Assembly (NCBI RefSeq): GCF_024158915.1
Contig: NZ_JAMZGF010000002.1
Span: forward strand, 62,001 to 126,000
Length of the DNA: 64,000 nt
Direction: 5' to 3'
DNA from: Chryseobacterium sp. S0630
GTDB lineage: Bacteria; Bacteroidota; Bacteroidia; Flavobacteriales; Weeksellaceae
Part shown: piece after piece, positions 26,535 to 35,324 of the stretch
Layout: each line of letters opens with the position of its first letter
Position numbering within the stretch: the first letter of the stretch is position 1
Notes under the pieces: model-generated
Seen by the model: the letters and a program-made list of their open reading frames with translations, nothing else
Told to the model about the DNA's origin: nothing
Database searches by the model: none
Program-made: the position numbers and the translations under genes

Positions 26535-28342
26535 ACTGCTGCTACTGAATTTTTATTGGCAATCTGATACAGCGGATTAGGCAGTGCTCCGTCTTTTCTT
26601 GGAATAGCAAATGCTTTGTTTTCACTGTAACCGTTATTTTTCAGACGCAGACTGTTGATATAGAATCTTTTGAATGCAGGCACGTACAGGTCATACTTTT
26701 CGTAACGTTCCTGAAGATGGGTATTCTCAGCTTTATAATTTTCTACACAGTTGTGAACCAGTTCCCAGAATGTCTCTTCATTAAAGTTGGAATAGGTATG
26801 CAGCGCATTCGACAGATATCTGAAGAAAGCATCAAAAACGCCAAGCAAAATAAACAACGGGATATTTTCTTTGTTGGAAGACTGAATCAAACCATCTGCA
26901 AGATGTGCAGGAAGCTTTTCTCTTGCCTCAGTGGTTAAAACAATATCATCCACAAAGTCTTTGATTACGATTCTCTTCGGAACTCCGTTTTTCAGAACCA
27001 CCATAATGTTTTCTCCATGCGGTGTTACACATAGCGAATGCGTGTAATAGATATGCAGTAAAGGTGTAAGATAAGCATCAAGATAGCTTTCAATCCATTC
27101 TTTGATACTTACACCTGCTTTTTCCGCAAATGCCTGAACCAATGGAACTCCACTTTCGTCTACATACAGTAAAGAGGCCATAGTTACCATTTGTTCGTCT
27201 TCTTTCCGATAATTTTCAGCACTTTCTCTCCATAATGCTCCAAGGAATTCATTGTATTGATATGGTACGCTGGCAATAGCTCCATATTGTGGATGCAAAT
27301 AAGTGATGGCAGCTTCTTCTCCTAAGAAAATAGTCTCTTTGTTCTCAAGGTAAGCATCATCTTTAATTAAGCCTTTTACCCAGTCTGTAATGGCTGGAGC
27401 AATTTTCATCTGTTTAGGTGATAATCCTCTGATATTTCCTGTGCTCAGAATAGAAACTGCCGTTTTCAGGTATCTCTTTTTAGGATGATCTACATTGAAT
27501 AACGTTCGGATACTCTGCTGCGGACTGTAGGTATCACTACCTTCTCCTAATTGAATTAAAAGTCCGGAAGCAATATCTCCGGCAAAATGAATCTGAAGCT
27601 TATGCTCCCACTGCCATGGATGTACAGGGATAAAGTGATAATCTTCAACAACTTTTCTTTTACTCAACAGCTGCTGCTGAAAATCATTATATAATTCCTC
27701 TCCTATTTCAGAACGGTAAAACTCATCTCTGTTGATATGTTCCAAAGACTGGAATGATGATCTGCTTTTATGAGAAGCCAGCCAGATTACTTTTAAATTT
27801 TCATCGGCTTCAGGAGCAAATGTTTTAAGATCTCTTGGAGAAAAACCTAATCGGCTTTTGTTCACAATTACCCATGGATGTCCGGTCATATTATGTTCTA
27901 CTGTTTGATAATCCGCATCCGCAAGCTCTTTTGAAGACATCACTCCTCTTGATAAGATTAAAGCATCACAATACAGCGTATGCAGTAATTCTTCCGTGTA
28001 TCTTGCAATGGTATAAGGATCTAAATCGAATACAGACTGCATTTCCAGGAAGAAAGCCGCTACATCTACTGAAGACAAATCTTCACCGTTTTCTGTTTTT
28101 GTAATACTGTCTTTATCAATATGCCAGTAATCCATCATTCTTTCCTGTCCGCGGAAACTGTAGATAATATTTTCAACTCCTGTTTCAAGGGTAAAAACAG
28201 TATATCCATTTTTATTTTCAAAGGTTATCACAGGTTTTAGAAGCTCTTCGTGCATCAATTCTGCGATGGTTTTGGCCATTAGGTTTCTGTTGGCCTGATT
28301 CCAGTTTTCCTGGCTTACTGTATTTTTTAAGTTGGTGTTCAT
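26531..28342 (-). CDS. IucA/IucC-family NIS siderophore synthetase
   Basis: About 603 residues from the ATG at 28342 (MNTNLKNTV...). I preferred this start, 7 bp after the monooxygenase stop, over an upstream ATG at 28378 whose 12 extra residues overlap that gene and look unrelated. The enzyme uses ATP to condense a carboxylate such as citrate or succinyl-diamine with an amine or hydroxylamine. Family motifs are GHPWVIVNKSRLGFSP, SIRTLFNVDHPKKRYLKTAVS, IPVHPWQWEH and VTPHGENIMVVL followed by IVIKDFVDD. Length is normal. Confidence 0.92.
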   Translation of the reverse strand: MNTNLKNTVSQENWNQANRNLMAKTIAELMHEELLKPVITFENKNGYTVFTLETGVENIIYSFRGQERMMDYWHIDKDSITKTENGEDLSSVDVAAFFLEMQSVFDLDPYTIARYTEELLHTLYCDALILSRGVMSSKELADADYQTVEHNMTGHPWVIVNKSRLGFSPRDLKTFAPEADENLKVIWLASHKSRSSFQSLEHINRDEFYRSEIGEELYNDFQQQLLSKRKVVEDYHFIPVHPWQWEHKLQIHFAGDIASGLLIQLGEGSDTYSPQQSIRTLFNVDHPKKRYLKTAVSILSTGNIRGLSPKQMKIAPAITDWVKGLIKDDAYLENKETIFLGEEAAITYLHPQYGAIASVPYQYNEFLGALWRESAENYRKEDEQMVTMASLLYVDESGVPLVQAFAEKAGVSIKEWIESYLDAYLTPLLHIYYTHSLCVTPHGENIMVVLKNGVPKRIVIKDFVDDIVLTTEAREKLPAHLADGLIQSSNKENIPLFILLGVFDAFFRYLSNALHTYSNFNEETFWELVHNCVENYKAENTHLQERYEKYDLYVPAFKRFYINSLRLKNNGYSENKAFAIPRKDGALPNPLYQIANKNSVAAV

Positions 28343-28349
28343 TTTTTGA

Positions 28350-29666
28350 TTAAATTTTGGCAGTTGGTAAATCAGCATATTTTTCTACATCGAAATCCTG
28401 GAAAGCAATTTTCTTTTCAATTTTATAGTGCTCTCTTCCCAGAATATCATTGATGATGTAGGAATTACGGTAAGCAGCCATTCCCAGATCCGTAGAAATA
28501 TAGCTGTGGGTATGAACTTCAGCATGAAGCACATAGATTTCTCCTCCGTTGTGATCTATTGAATAATTTCTGTTGACATCAAACAATCCGCTGGAATCTC
28601 TCTTGATTCTATCCTGAATATTCTCTAAGAATGCAGGCTCATGATAACGGTATCCTGTTCCCAGAATCAGATAATCAGCTTCCTGATCATAAGGTACTTC
28701 CTGTTCCAGTTGGGTAAATTCAAGATTGATGAAATCCGGATTGCTGTTGTCTACTCTATTCAGCTGGCTGTTAGGAATAATTTTAAGATTAGGATCAGCG
28801 TTGTCGATATTCAGATCATAAATAAAATCGTAGATATCATTAATCAGATCATAATTGATTCCTTTAAACTGAGCTTGCTGTTTGCTTAAAATGGTTTTCC
28901 TTGCAGATTCGCTTCTGTTGTAGAAATATTCTACATAATCAGGCGAAGTAAGCTCCAGTGTCAGTTTAGAATATTCCATAGGGAAAAATCTGTCCGGACG
29001 GGAATACCATCCCAGTTGTGTTTCTTCATTTCTGTTTTGAAGAAGGTCATAAAAAACTTCTGCCGAACTCTGGCCAGAACCGATAATCGCTATTTTTTTA
29101 CCCTGAGCCAAAAGCTCTTCTTTTCTGTACAGATAAGAACTGGTATGAATAACACGGGAATCATCTTTCGGAATGAAAGAAGGAATATGAGGCTGGGTTC
29201 CCGTTCCTAAAATCAGTCTTTCCGTTTTGAAAACCGTAGTTTCTTTGGTTTTTGTATGAATAGTCGTTACATGATATAAACCCTCTTCATAAATAATATC
29301 TACCACCTGAGTAGAGAAACGGCATTGTGGAAGCTGTTCAATCACCCATTGGCAGTAACGGTTGTATTCTTTTCTCGGAATGAAAAAATCTTCTCTGATA
29401 AAAAACTTATAGAGTCTTCCTGTTTCTTTCAGATAATTTAAAAGACTTAAAGGATTTGTAGGATCGGCCATGGAAACGCAGTCGCATAAAAATGGAGTCT
29501 GCAGGGTTACATGGTCAATCATCAGTCCCGGATGCCAGTCGAAACCATCTCTCTGGTCCAGGAAAAGGGTTTTCAGTTCCGAAATCGGATTAGATAATGC
29601 GGCAAGTCCCAGATTGAAAGGGCCTATACCTATGCCTATTACATTGTATACGGCTTCGTTAGTCAT
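28350..29666 (-). CDS. L-lysine/L-ornithine/diamine N-monooxygenase (IucD/PvdA/AlcA-like)
   Basis: A 438-residue flavin-dependent N-hydroxylating monooxygenase making the hydroxylamine that becomes a hydroxamate iron ligand. The FAD motif is IGIGIGPFNLGLA (residues 10-22), the NADPH motif is IIGSGQSSAEVFYDLL (about 195-210), and the C-terminal substrate-site motif is LILGTGYRYHEP. The upstream neighbour in the operon is a diamine-forming decarboxylase, so a free diamine such as cadaverine, putrescine or diaminopropane is a more likely substrate than the amino acid. It overlaps the upstream synthetase gene by 8 bp. Confidence 0.92.
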   Translation of the reverse strand: MTNEAVYNVIGIGIGPFNLGLAALSNPISELKTLFLDQRDGFDWHPGLMIDHVTLQTPFLCDCVSMADPTNPLSLLNYLKETGRLYKFFIREDFFIPRKEYNRYCQWVIEQLPQCRFSTQVVDIIYEEGLYHVTTIHTKTKETTVFKTERLILGTGTQPHIPSFIPKDDSRVIHTSSYLYRKEELLAQGKKIAIIGSGQSSAEVFYDLLQNRNEETQLGWYSRPDRFFPMEYSKLTLELTSPDYVEYFYNRSESARKTILSKQQAQFKGINYDLINDIYDFIYDLNIDNADPNLKIIPNSQLNRVDNSNPDFINLEFTQLEQEVPYDQEADYLILGTGYRYHEPAFLENIQDRIKRDSSGLFDVNRNYSIDHNGGEIYVLHAEVHTHSYISTDLGMAAYRNSYIINDILGREHYKIEKKIAFQDFDVEKYADLPTAKI

Positions 29667-32067
29667 TTTTTGTGATGTTTGTGGTGATTTGTACCTCTTT
29701 ATTCTGTGGGAATTTTTCCCAGTACCATTCTCTGTAACAGAAGTTCAGATTGGCTTTTTTATGAGGCATTTCTATTACTTTATCTACTTTGAAGCCTACA
29801 TGAGCTTTATTCATCATAGACGCAAGCGAGTCTACAGATCCTTCGCCTACCATTTTTCCTACCTGTGGCTGTGCAAAAACATAATCAACCATAGATTGAG
29901 TAGATGGAGATACAAATTTCTTTTTAGGATCAATAGGTGCAATAAACTGGTGCGTTCCGTAATCGGTAGGCAGTACTTCATAATAATCGCCTACAATATC
30001 TCTGCAAGCCCAATACACCTCGATATTACATGAAGGTTCATCGTTTCCTGCAATGATATAGCTGTGTGCTTCATCACTTGGAAGCATCAGTCTGTAATAG
30101 GTTTCCAGCTCGTCAATAGGCCAGTTCATCTGCCAGATTTTTACGGCATGTTCACGGTTGAACCATTCATGAAGCATTTCAAGGTCGTTTTCAAGATCTA
30201 TAGGACGCATGCTCATCGTTACATCCTCTTTCTGGAAATATCTTTTAAAGAAAACTTCTGTTCCCTGCGGATTGATTAGCTGATCCGAGAAGAAATGTTT
30301 GTGAAGAAGATTCGGAACTTTAGCATAAGAAATTGAAGAAGCATTCACGCCTCCGTCTACATCAGCAACTGCCGACTGAAGGTTTGATTTTACTGCCCAA
30401 TATCTTTGATTCAATGCATAATCTGTTAACGATGAAGGTTCAGTTTCATGAAGATTTTCAAACTCTCTGTACAGAATATGGATTAATCTTCTTTCTTTAA
30501 CCAATCCTGTTTTACCTATTGAAGCAATCAGTGCGCTCAGATTACTTACCAGAAGATGGTGAGAAATAATGTCAAGAAGACGCTCATCTCTGATGAAAAG
30601 ATCTTCCACTTCAGGATAATCTTTAATTAGTGATTCATATTTTTCTTTAAAGCTTTCTTTGATCAGATATCCTTGCCCGTCTCTTACATAAATAGACTCA
30701 GGAAGGAGCTGATTATCCAGCTGTACAAGAAGATTCTGCTGATGAACTTCAGGAGCCATCCCTGATTGATTGTACAGTCTGTTCAAAGGAGAAAGCAATA
30801 GGTTTACATACTTTTCAAACCAGATAATAGCTGCTTTTTCTGCATCTACACCCAATTGATTTGCAACATTCTTAAAGAAGTGCGTCGTAAAATTGAAGCC
30901 GTCTGTAGATTCATCCTGACAAAGCCTTGCCAGTAGAATCACTTTATCTTCATTGGAAAAAGGATTTTCGCGAAGCAGTATATTCAGACTGTCCATATTC
31001 TTCCCTTCATAATGAACGCTTAACGTGGATGGTTCCAGCAATAATTTAAAATTCGGGAAGTTTTGTTCAAATGAAGCTTTTTGATGCTGCCACCAGATTG
31101 CGGAAGCATATCCTCTGTTGAGATCTTTTAAGCTGTTTGTCCTCACAGAGCCTGTCATTAAAACATGCAGAGAGAATTTCAACATCCAGCTGAAATCCGG
31201 ATTGTATACCGTTCTTATGGAAGATGTTGCATAAAAATCCTCACCCAATGGCCCGATGTGAATAATTTTCCCGGAACCCAACATTTCAGGGTATTCTGCT
31301 GTTGATAAAAGATATTGTGCCTCCCATGGATGGCATGGAACTATATAAAAATCATTGATGTTTTCAAAATCGTAGCTTTCCGGAAGTGAAGTCCATTTTT
31401 CGAAGATTTCCTTTGCTGAAATTCCTGGAAGGGATTTTTCTGTGATGCAGTCTTTATGAATCAGGAAATAATCCAGCTGAAATCCTTTTCCGAATTCAGG
31501 GCCGTATAAAAACTGTTCTTCCTCAGAGAATCCCATTCTTGATTTGGTGAAAGGATGCAGATTGTGCCCGGCAGGAAGCATTTGCTCAGATTCAAGAAAA
31601 GAATACGTTAAAAGCTGATCATCCTGAAGACAAGCTTCTGTTGTCAGTTCCAGATTTCTTAAGCTGCTTTGAATTCTTTCCACAAAGTTTCTGAAACCCG
31701 TTTCGTTTGTAGTCTCAGAAAGCTCTTTGTAAACCAGCTCAGTAAGCTTTTGATCATTCACTTCAAAAACTTCCTGATTTTGGTGATCTACTGCCCACAA
31801 AACAGGTCCGTATTCATGAAAAAGAGTTTCGGAACGATAAGAAACCGGAGCAAATAAAAACAGTCCGCTTTTCTTCATTTCAAATCTCATAAACAATGAA
31901 TAATCACTGTTCTGAAGAGCTTTTGCTGTCAGAAGATCATATTTTGGAACGCCCTGATAGAATTTTCCGTTTCCCAGTTCTCTCAACATTCCGTTCAACA
32001 GAATTCTGAAAGTAATTTCCCGGGCTTTTTCTCCTGTTCTATTTTTCTGAATTAAAGTCTTTTCCAT
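29659..32067 (-). CDS. NIS synthetase fused to a siderophore acyltransferase (IucA/IucC-GNAT)
   Basis: An 802-residue bifunctional enzyme. Residues 1 to about 600 are an IucA/IucC synthetase: GHNLHPFTKSRMGFSEEEQ, ATSSIRTVYNPDFSWMLKFSL, IVPCHPWEAQYL, APEVHQQNLLVQLD. From about residue 618 (MSMRPIDLENDLEMLHEWFN) to the end is an IucB/AlcB/RhbD-type acyltransferase: WPIDELETYYRLML, NIEVYWACRDIVGDYYEV, GEGSVDSLASMMNKAHVGF, MPHKKANL. The acyltransferase acylates N-hydroxydiamine and the synthetase joins it to the carboxylate scaffold. Its start overlaps the decarboxylase gene by 29 bp. This is the second NIS synthetase of the operon, which suggests two successive condensations. Confidence 0.92.
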   Translation of the reverse strand: MEKTLIQKNRTGEKAREITFRILLNGMLRELGNGKFYQGVPKYDLLTAKALQNSDYSLFMRFEMKKSGLFLFAPVSYRSETLFHEYGPVLWAVDHQNQEVFEVNDQKLTELVYKELSETTNETGFRNFVERIQSSLRNLELTTEACLQDDQLLTYSFLESEQMLPAGHNLHPFTKSRMGFSEEEQFLYGPEFGKGFQLDYFLIHKDCITEKSLPGISAKEIFEKWTSLPESYDFENINDFYIVPCHPWEAQYLLSTAEYPEMLGSGKIIHIGPLGEDFYATSSIRTVYNPDFSWMLKFSLHVLMTGSVRTNSLKDLNRGYASAIWWQHQKASFEQNFPNFKLLLEPSTLSVHYEGKNMDSLNILLRENPFSNEDKVILLARLCQDESTDGFNFTTHFFKNVANQLGVDAEKAAIIWFEKYVNLLLSPLNRLYNQSGMAPEVHQQNLLVQLDNQLLPESIYVRDGQGYLIKESFKEKYESLIKDYPEVEDLFIRDERLLDIISHHLLVSNLSALIASIGKTGLVKERRLIHILYREFENLHETEPSSLTDYALNQRYWAVKSNLQSAVADVDGGVNASSISYAKVPNLLHKHFFSDQLINPQGTEVFFKRYFQKEDVTMSMRPIDLENDLEMLHEWFNREHAVKIWQMNWPIDELETYYRLMLPSDEAHSYIIAGNDEPSCNIEVYWACRDIVGDYYEVLPTDYGTHQFIAPIDPKKKFVSPSTQSMVDYVFAQPQVGKMVGEGSVDSLASMMNKAHVGFKVDKVIEMPHKKANLNFCYREWYWEKFPQNKEVQITTNITKND

Positions 32068-33565
32068 GATTTTTGATTGTGGTGAGAATTTGATGAATGT
32101 CTTCTGTAGTCGTAATCGGGTTCAGGAATGTAAACTTCAGATAGAAGTTTCCATCCACTTTTGTACTTGCTACAAGGATTTCTCCGCTGTAGAACAGTTT
32201 CATCTTGATGTATTGATTCAGGGCATTCAGATCACTGATTTCCGGATTTACATATCTGAAAACAAGAACACTTAAGTCAGAATCTGAAAGAAGTTCAAAA
32301 TCTGCATCTTCCGTAATCATTGCAGCTGCATCTTTTGTAAGATCAATCACAGTATCTGTATATTCTGCCAATTGTTCTTTCCCCATCATTCTTATCGTAA
32401 ACCAAAGTTTTAAAGCATCAAATCTTCGGGTACTTTGCGTAATGGATTTATTGATCTGTGCCGGAATTTCCTCTTCGTCCATTTCTTTCGGATTCAGATA
32501 ATCGGCGTGATGTTTAAGAATCAATAGTTCTTTTTTATTTTTAACAATGAAAGCACTACTGCTGATAGGTTGGAAGAATGATTTGTGGTAGTCAATCGTT
32601 ACAGAATCTGCTCTTTCGATACCATTGATCAGATCACGGTATTTCTCGCTTAATAATAAAGCACAACCGTAAGCAGCGTCTACGTGCATCCAGATGTTAT
32701 ATTGTTCTGCAATATTCGCGATATCATCCAGTGGATCAATATTTCCAAAGTCTGTGGTTCCAGCTGTAGCCACAATACCAATAGGAATATTTCCCAGCTG
32801 TTCTTCTCTCTTGATATATTTTTTCAAAAGAGAAATATCCATACGGAAACGGTCATCTGTAGGAACTTTAACAATACTTTTCTCACCCAGTCCCATAATG
32901 GAAGCATTTTTCAGATTGCTGAAGTGAGATTTATCTGAAACAAATATTCTGAAACGGCTTGCCTCCGCTGGCAGACCATCCATTTTAATATTGTGGTTGT
33001 ATCTTTTCTGAGAAAAACAGTCACGCATCATGACCAATCCCATTAAATTACTCTGTGAGCCTCCCGCAGTGAAAACACCGTCGCTTTCATTTGTATTATA
33101 TCCGATCTGACCGGCAGTCCAGTCGATCAGTTTTCTTTCCATAAAAGTTCCTCCAGCACTCTGATCATAAGTATCCTGTGAAGAATTGATGGCACTTACA
33201 AGAATTTCTCCTGCCAATGCCGGAATTACTACAGGACAATTAAGGTGAGCTACATATTGTGGAAGGTGAAAAGCTGTGGCATGTTTTACATAAATATCAT
33301 CTACTTCTGCCAGAAGCTCATTATAATTAGAAAGTTTTTGATTAAGATCAATCTGTTGTACCATTCCTTTCATTGTTTTGGCTTCTATACCACTGAAAGG
33401 CTTGTTGTTTCTGTGTAGAAATTCCTGAACCAGGTCTAAAGTACTATTGACAGCATTACGATAATGATCATAATTGTCAGGATGAAAAATATTCCCAAAA
33501 TTCCCCGAAATGTGAGGTGAAGTTGTGCTTGCGAGCTCTTCCAGGGATATTAAATTGTTGTTCAT
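32039..33565 (-). CDS. PLP-dependent decarboxylase supplying the siderophore diamine
   Basis: A 508-residue group II (glutamate/DOPA decarboxylase-fold) enzyme related to diaminobutyrate decarboxylase and DesA-type lysine decarboxylases. TAGTTDFGNIDPLD, HVDAAYGCA (residues 294-302) and IDYHKSFFQPIS with PLP lysine K328 are clear. It removes CO2 from lysine, ornithine or 2,4-diaminobutyrate; which one cannot be told by eye. As the first gene of the nine-gene operon it sets the diamine building block. Its upstream region carries an inverted repeat at 33618-33633. Confidence 0.9.
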   Translation of the reverse strand: MNNNLISLEELASTTSPHISGNFGNIFHPDNYDHYRNAVNSTLDLVQEFLHRNNKPFSGIEAKTMKGMVQQIDLNQKLSNYNELLAEVDDIYVKHATAFHLPQYVAHLNCPVVIPALAGEILVSAINSSQDTYDQSAGGTFMERKLIDWTAGQIGYNTNESDGVFTAGGSQSNLMGLVMMRDCFSQKRYNHNIKMDGLPAEASRFRIFVSDKSHFSNLKNASIMGLGEKSIVKVPTDDRFRMDISLLKKYIKREEQLGNIPIGIVATAGTTDFGNIDPLDDIANIAEQYNIWMHVDAAYGCALLLSEKYRDLINGIERADSVTIDYHKSFFQPISSSAFIVKNKKELLILKHHADYLNPKEMDEEEIPAQINKSITQSTRRFDALKLWFTIRMMGKEQLAEYTDTVIDLTKDAAAMITEDADFELLSDSDLSVLVFRYVNPEISDLNALNQYIKMKLFYSGEILVASTKVDGNFYLKFTFLNPITTTEDIHQILTTIKNHGKDFNSEK

Positions 33566-33617
33566 AAAAGTTTTGTAATGTGATTTTTTAAATCTGTGAG
33601 TTGTTGTGGTTTTTTCG

Positions 33618-33633
33618 ATATACGATTGTATAT
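33618..33633. promoter_or_regulatory. Inverted repeat upstream of the siderophore operon
   Basis: ATATAC-GATT-GTATAT is a perfect 6+4+6 inverted repeat 53 bp before the decarboxylase ATG, in the 216-bp divergent region. It could bind an iron-responsive or local regulator. It does not match a classical Fur box well. Confidence 0.35.
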
Positions 33634-33679
33634 ATCTGATAGTCAGGTTTTTAAATTTTACATTTTTTATTATAATTTA

Positions 33680-33710
33680 TTTGGTGATTACGTAATTATT
33701 ACTAAATTTG
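33680..33710 (+). promoter_or_regulatory. Promoter of the 2-oxoglutarate oxygenase gene
   Basis: TTTG (33680-33683) and TAAATTTG (33703-33710) are exactly 19 bp apart, the ideal Bacteroidota promoter. The palindrome ATTACGTAAT (33687-33696) sits in the spacer, where a bound repressor would block RNA polymerase. Confidence 0.65.
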
Positions 33711-33781
33711 AACCGGCTATTGTTATTTAGAATAATTAAAAACAAAGATAAAAATTATTACTTAACACCAAATTTTTTTTA

Positions 33782-34879
33782 ATGAATTCTACAGAAATTT
33801 TAGATAAAGACTGTTTAACAGCGGTAAAACTGCTTCCTACGGTCATAGAAGTCACCTCTCAGGAAAGAAGAATGATAAAAGATGCGGCGCTGCATCTTCA
33901 GAAAAAGTATGACAATTATGAAAACCGTGATTTTATAAAGCATGTCCATCAGCTGGCGTCTTATTTCTTACCGGAGAGAATTTTAAACATAGCGGCTGAT
34001 TTTGCGAGTGACTTTTCAAAAAATCAGTATGGTGCCCTGATCTTTACAGGATTAATGGATATCGATCAGGAGGATATAGGCTCTACCCCTCCCAATTGGC
34101 AGGCGGCAGATTATTCAAAATTTAATTTATATGGTTTTGCATGTGCACTTATTCATGGGGCACTTCCTTCCAAACCTGTACAATATTATTCACAGCGTAA
34201 AGGAGGTGGATTGATCCATGCCATTATTCCTGATGAGAAAATGAAGGAGACACAAACCGGATCAGGATCTTCAACAGATTTATATGTACACACTGAAGAT
34301 GCTTTTCTGAAACATCAGGCTGACTATTTAAGCTTTATGTATGTAAGAAATGAGGAACAGGTTCCTTCTACGCTTTACTCTATCCGTTCTCATGAATCTA
34401 TCGGGGACAATTACAGACCTCTTTTTGATCGTATTTATAAAATCCCGAAAGATGCCAATCTGGAAACGGCAGAAAATGAAGAAGAAACATTAGATTCTGT
34501 ATTATATGGTAATTATAGTCTTCCGTTTATGAGATTTGATGCTGCCGAGCAGCTTTTCAATTCCAGTATAAGGCAATCGGATGAAGCACAGAATACACTG
34601 CATGAGTTCTGGGAAGAAGCCAGACATTTGATCTACTCCGGATTTACACCTCAGGCAGGAGATGTTATTCTGGTAAATAATCATTTATGTGCTCACGGAA
34701 GATCTGCTTTCCGTGCGGGAGTACGAAATATTGACGGTATAGAACAGCCGTGTGAGAGAAGAATCATGCTTCGTATGATGAGTAAAGTGAGTCTTATTGA
34801 TATGAGAGCACACACGCTTACGGAAGATCCGTTCTTTGTGATAGAAGAACATTTAGGTAAAAACTTTCAACACTTTTAA
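33782..34879 (+). CDS. Fe(II)/2-oxoglutarate oxygenase, clavaminate synthase/TauD-like
   Basis: A 365-residue oxygenase. The iron site is H170-T-E172 plus H305 (in NHLCAHGRSAFRAG), and the H-x-E form with HGR is typical of the clavaminate synthase, VioC and AsnO group. That group hydroxylates the beta or gamma carbon of free or bound amino acids such as arginine, asparagine and lysine. R307 or R311 may bind 2-oxoglutarate. The gene is divergent from the NIS siderophore operon across 216 bp and could hydroxylate the amino-acid precursor or the siderophore itself. This link is from position only. Confidence 0.85.
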   Translation: MNSTEILDKDCLTAVKLLPTVIEVTSQERRMIKDAALHLQKKYDNYENRDFIKHVHQLASYFLPERILNIAADFASDFSKNQYGALIFTGLMDIDQEDIGSTPPNWQAADYSKFNLYGFACALIHGALPSKPVQYYSQRKGGGLIHAIIPDEKMKETQTGSGSSTDLYVHTEDAFLKHQADYLSFMYVRNEEQVPSTLYSIRSHESIGDNYRPLFDRIYKIPKDANLETAENEEETLDSVLYGNYSLPFMRFDAAEQLFNSSIRQSDEAQNTLHEFWEEARHLIYSGFTPQAGDVILVNNHLCAHGRSAFRAGVRNIDGIEQPCERRIMLRMMSKVSLIDMRAHTLTEDPFFVIEEHLGKNFQHF

Positions 34880-34917
34880 TATGCTGACTTGTTAGCAATT
34901 TTTAACATCAATCAATC

Positions 34918-34956
34918 GAAATCCTTTTTGGGCATAGCTCAAAAGGGATTTTTTTA
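34918..34956 (+). terminator. Terminator after the oxygenase gene
   Basis: AATCCTTTTTGGGC pairs with GCTCAAAAGGGATT (one bulge and one wobble) around ATA, followed by seven Ts. Confidence 0.65.
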
Positions 34957-34966
34957 TTTGATTTTA

Positions 34967-35122
34967 AGTTTTGGCTAAAGCCGTTGGAATTTATATTTAA
35001 TTATTAAAACGGGCTAAAGCCCGTTCCTATTGAATATTTAAAACATTCAATGTTTTATGATCCTATTATTATTTCAAAAAATTTCATACAGGTTTTATAT
35101 CAATAGAAGTGGGCTTTAGCCA
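34967..35122. repeat. Dispersed palindromic repeat, family B, copy 1
   Basis: The ends AGTTTTGGCTAAAGCC and GGGCTTTAGCC are inverted. An internal palindrome ACGGGCTAAAGCCCGT is followed by TCCTATTGAATATT. A matching inverted copy lies at 36743-36916 on the other side of the serine hydrolase gene. The 34880-35324 gap otherwise holds only the terminator and A/T-rich sequence. Confidence 0.75.
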
Positions 35123-35324
35123 ATTAAAAGTCATTTTGCTTTCTTTTATCTTCTACTCATTCCCTGATCCATGTTAAGGTTTGAAACCTTGACTTGGATA
35201 ATAATTTAAAGGAATTTTCATAAAATTGAATAAATTATTCTTTTTCATGAAACATATACTGTTACCATACGACAGATATTAATGGAAATTAACAAATAAA
35301 TATTTTCTTTAAAAACTATTCATC

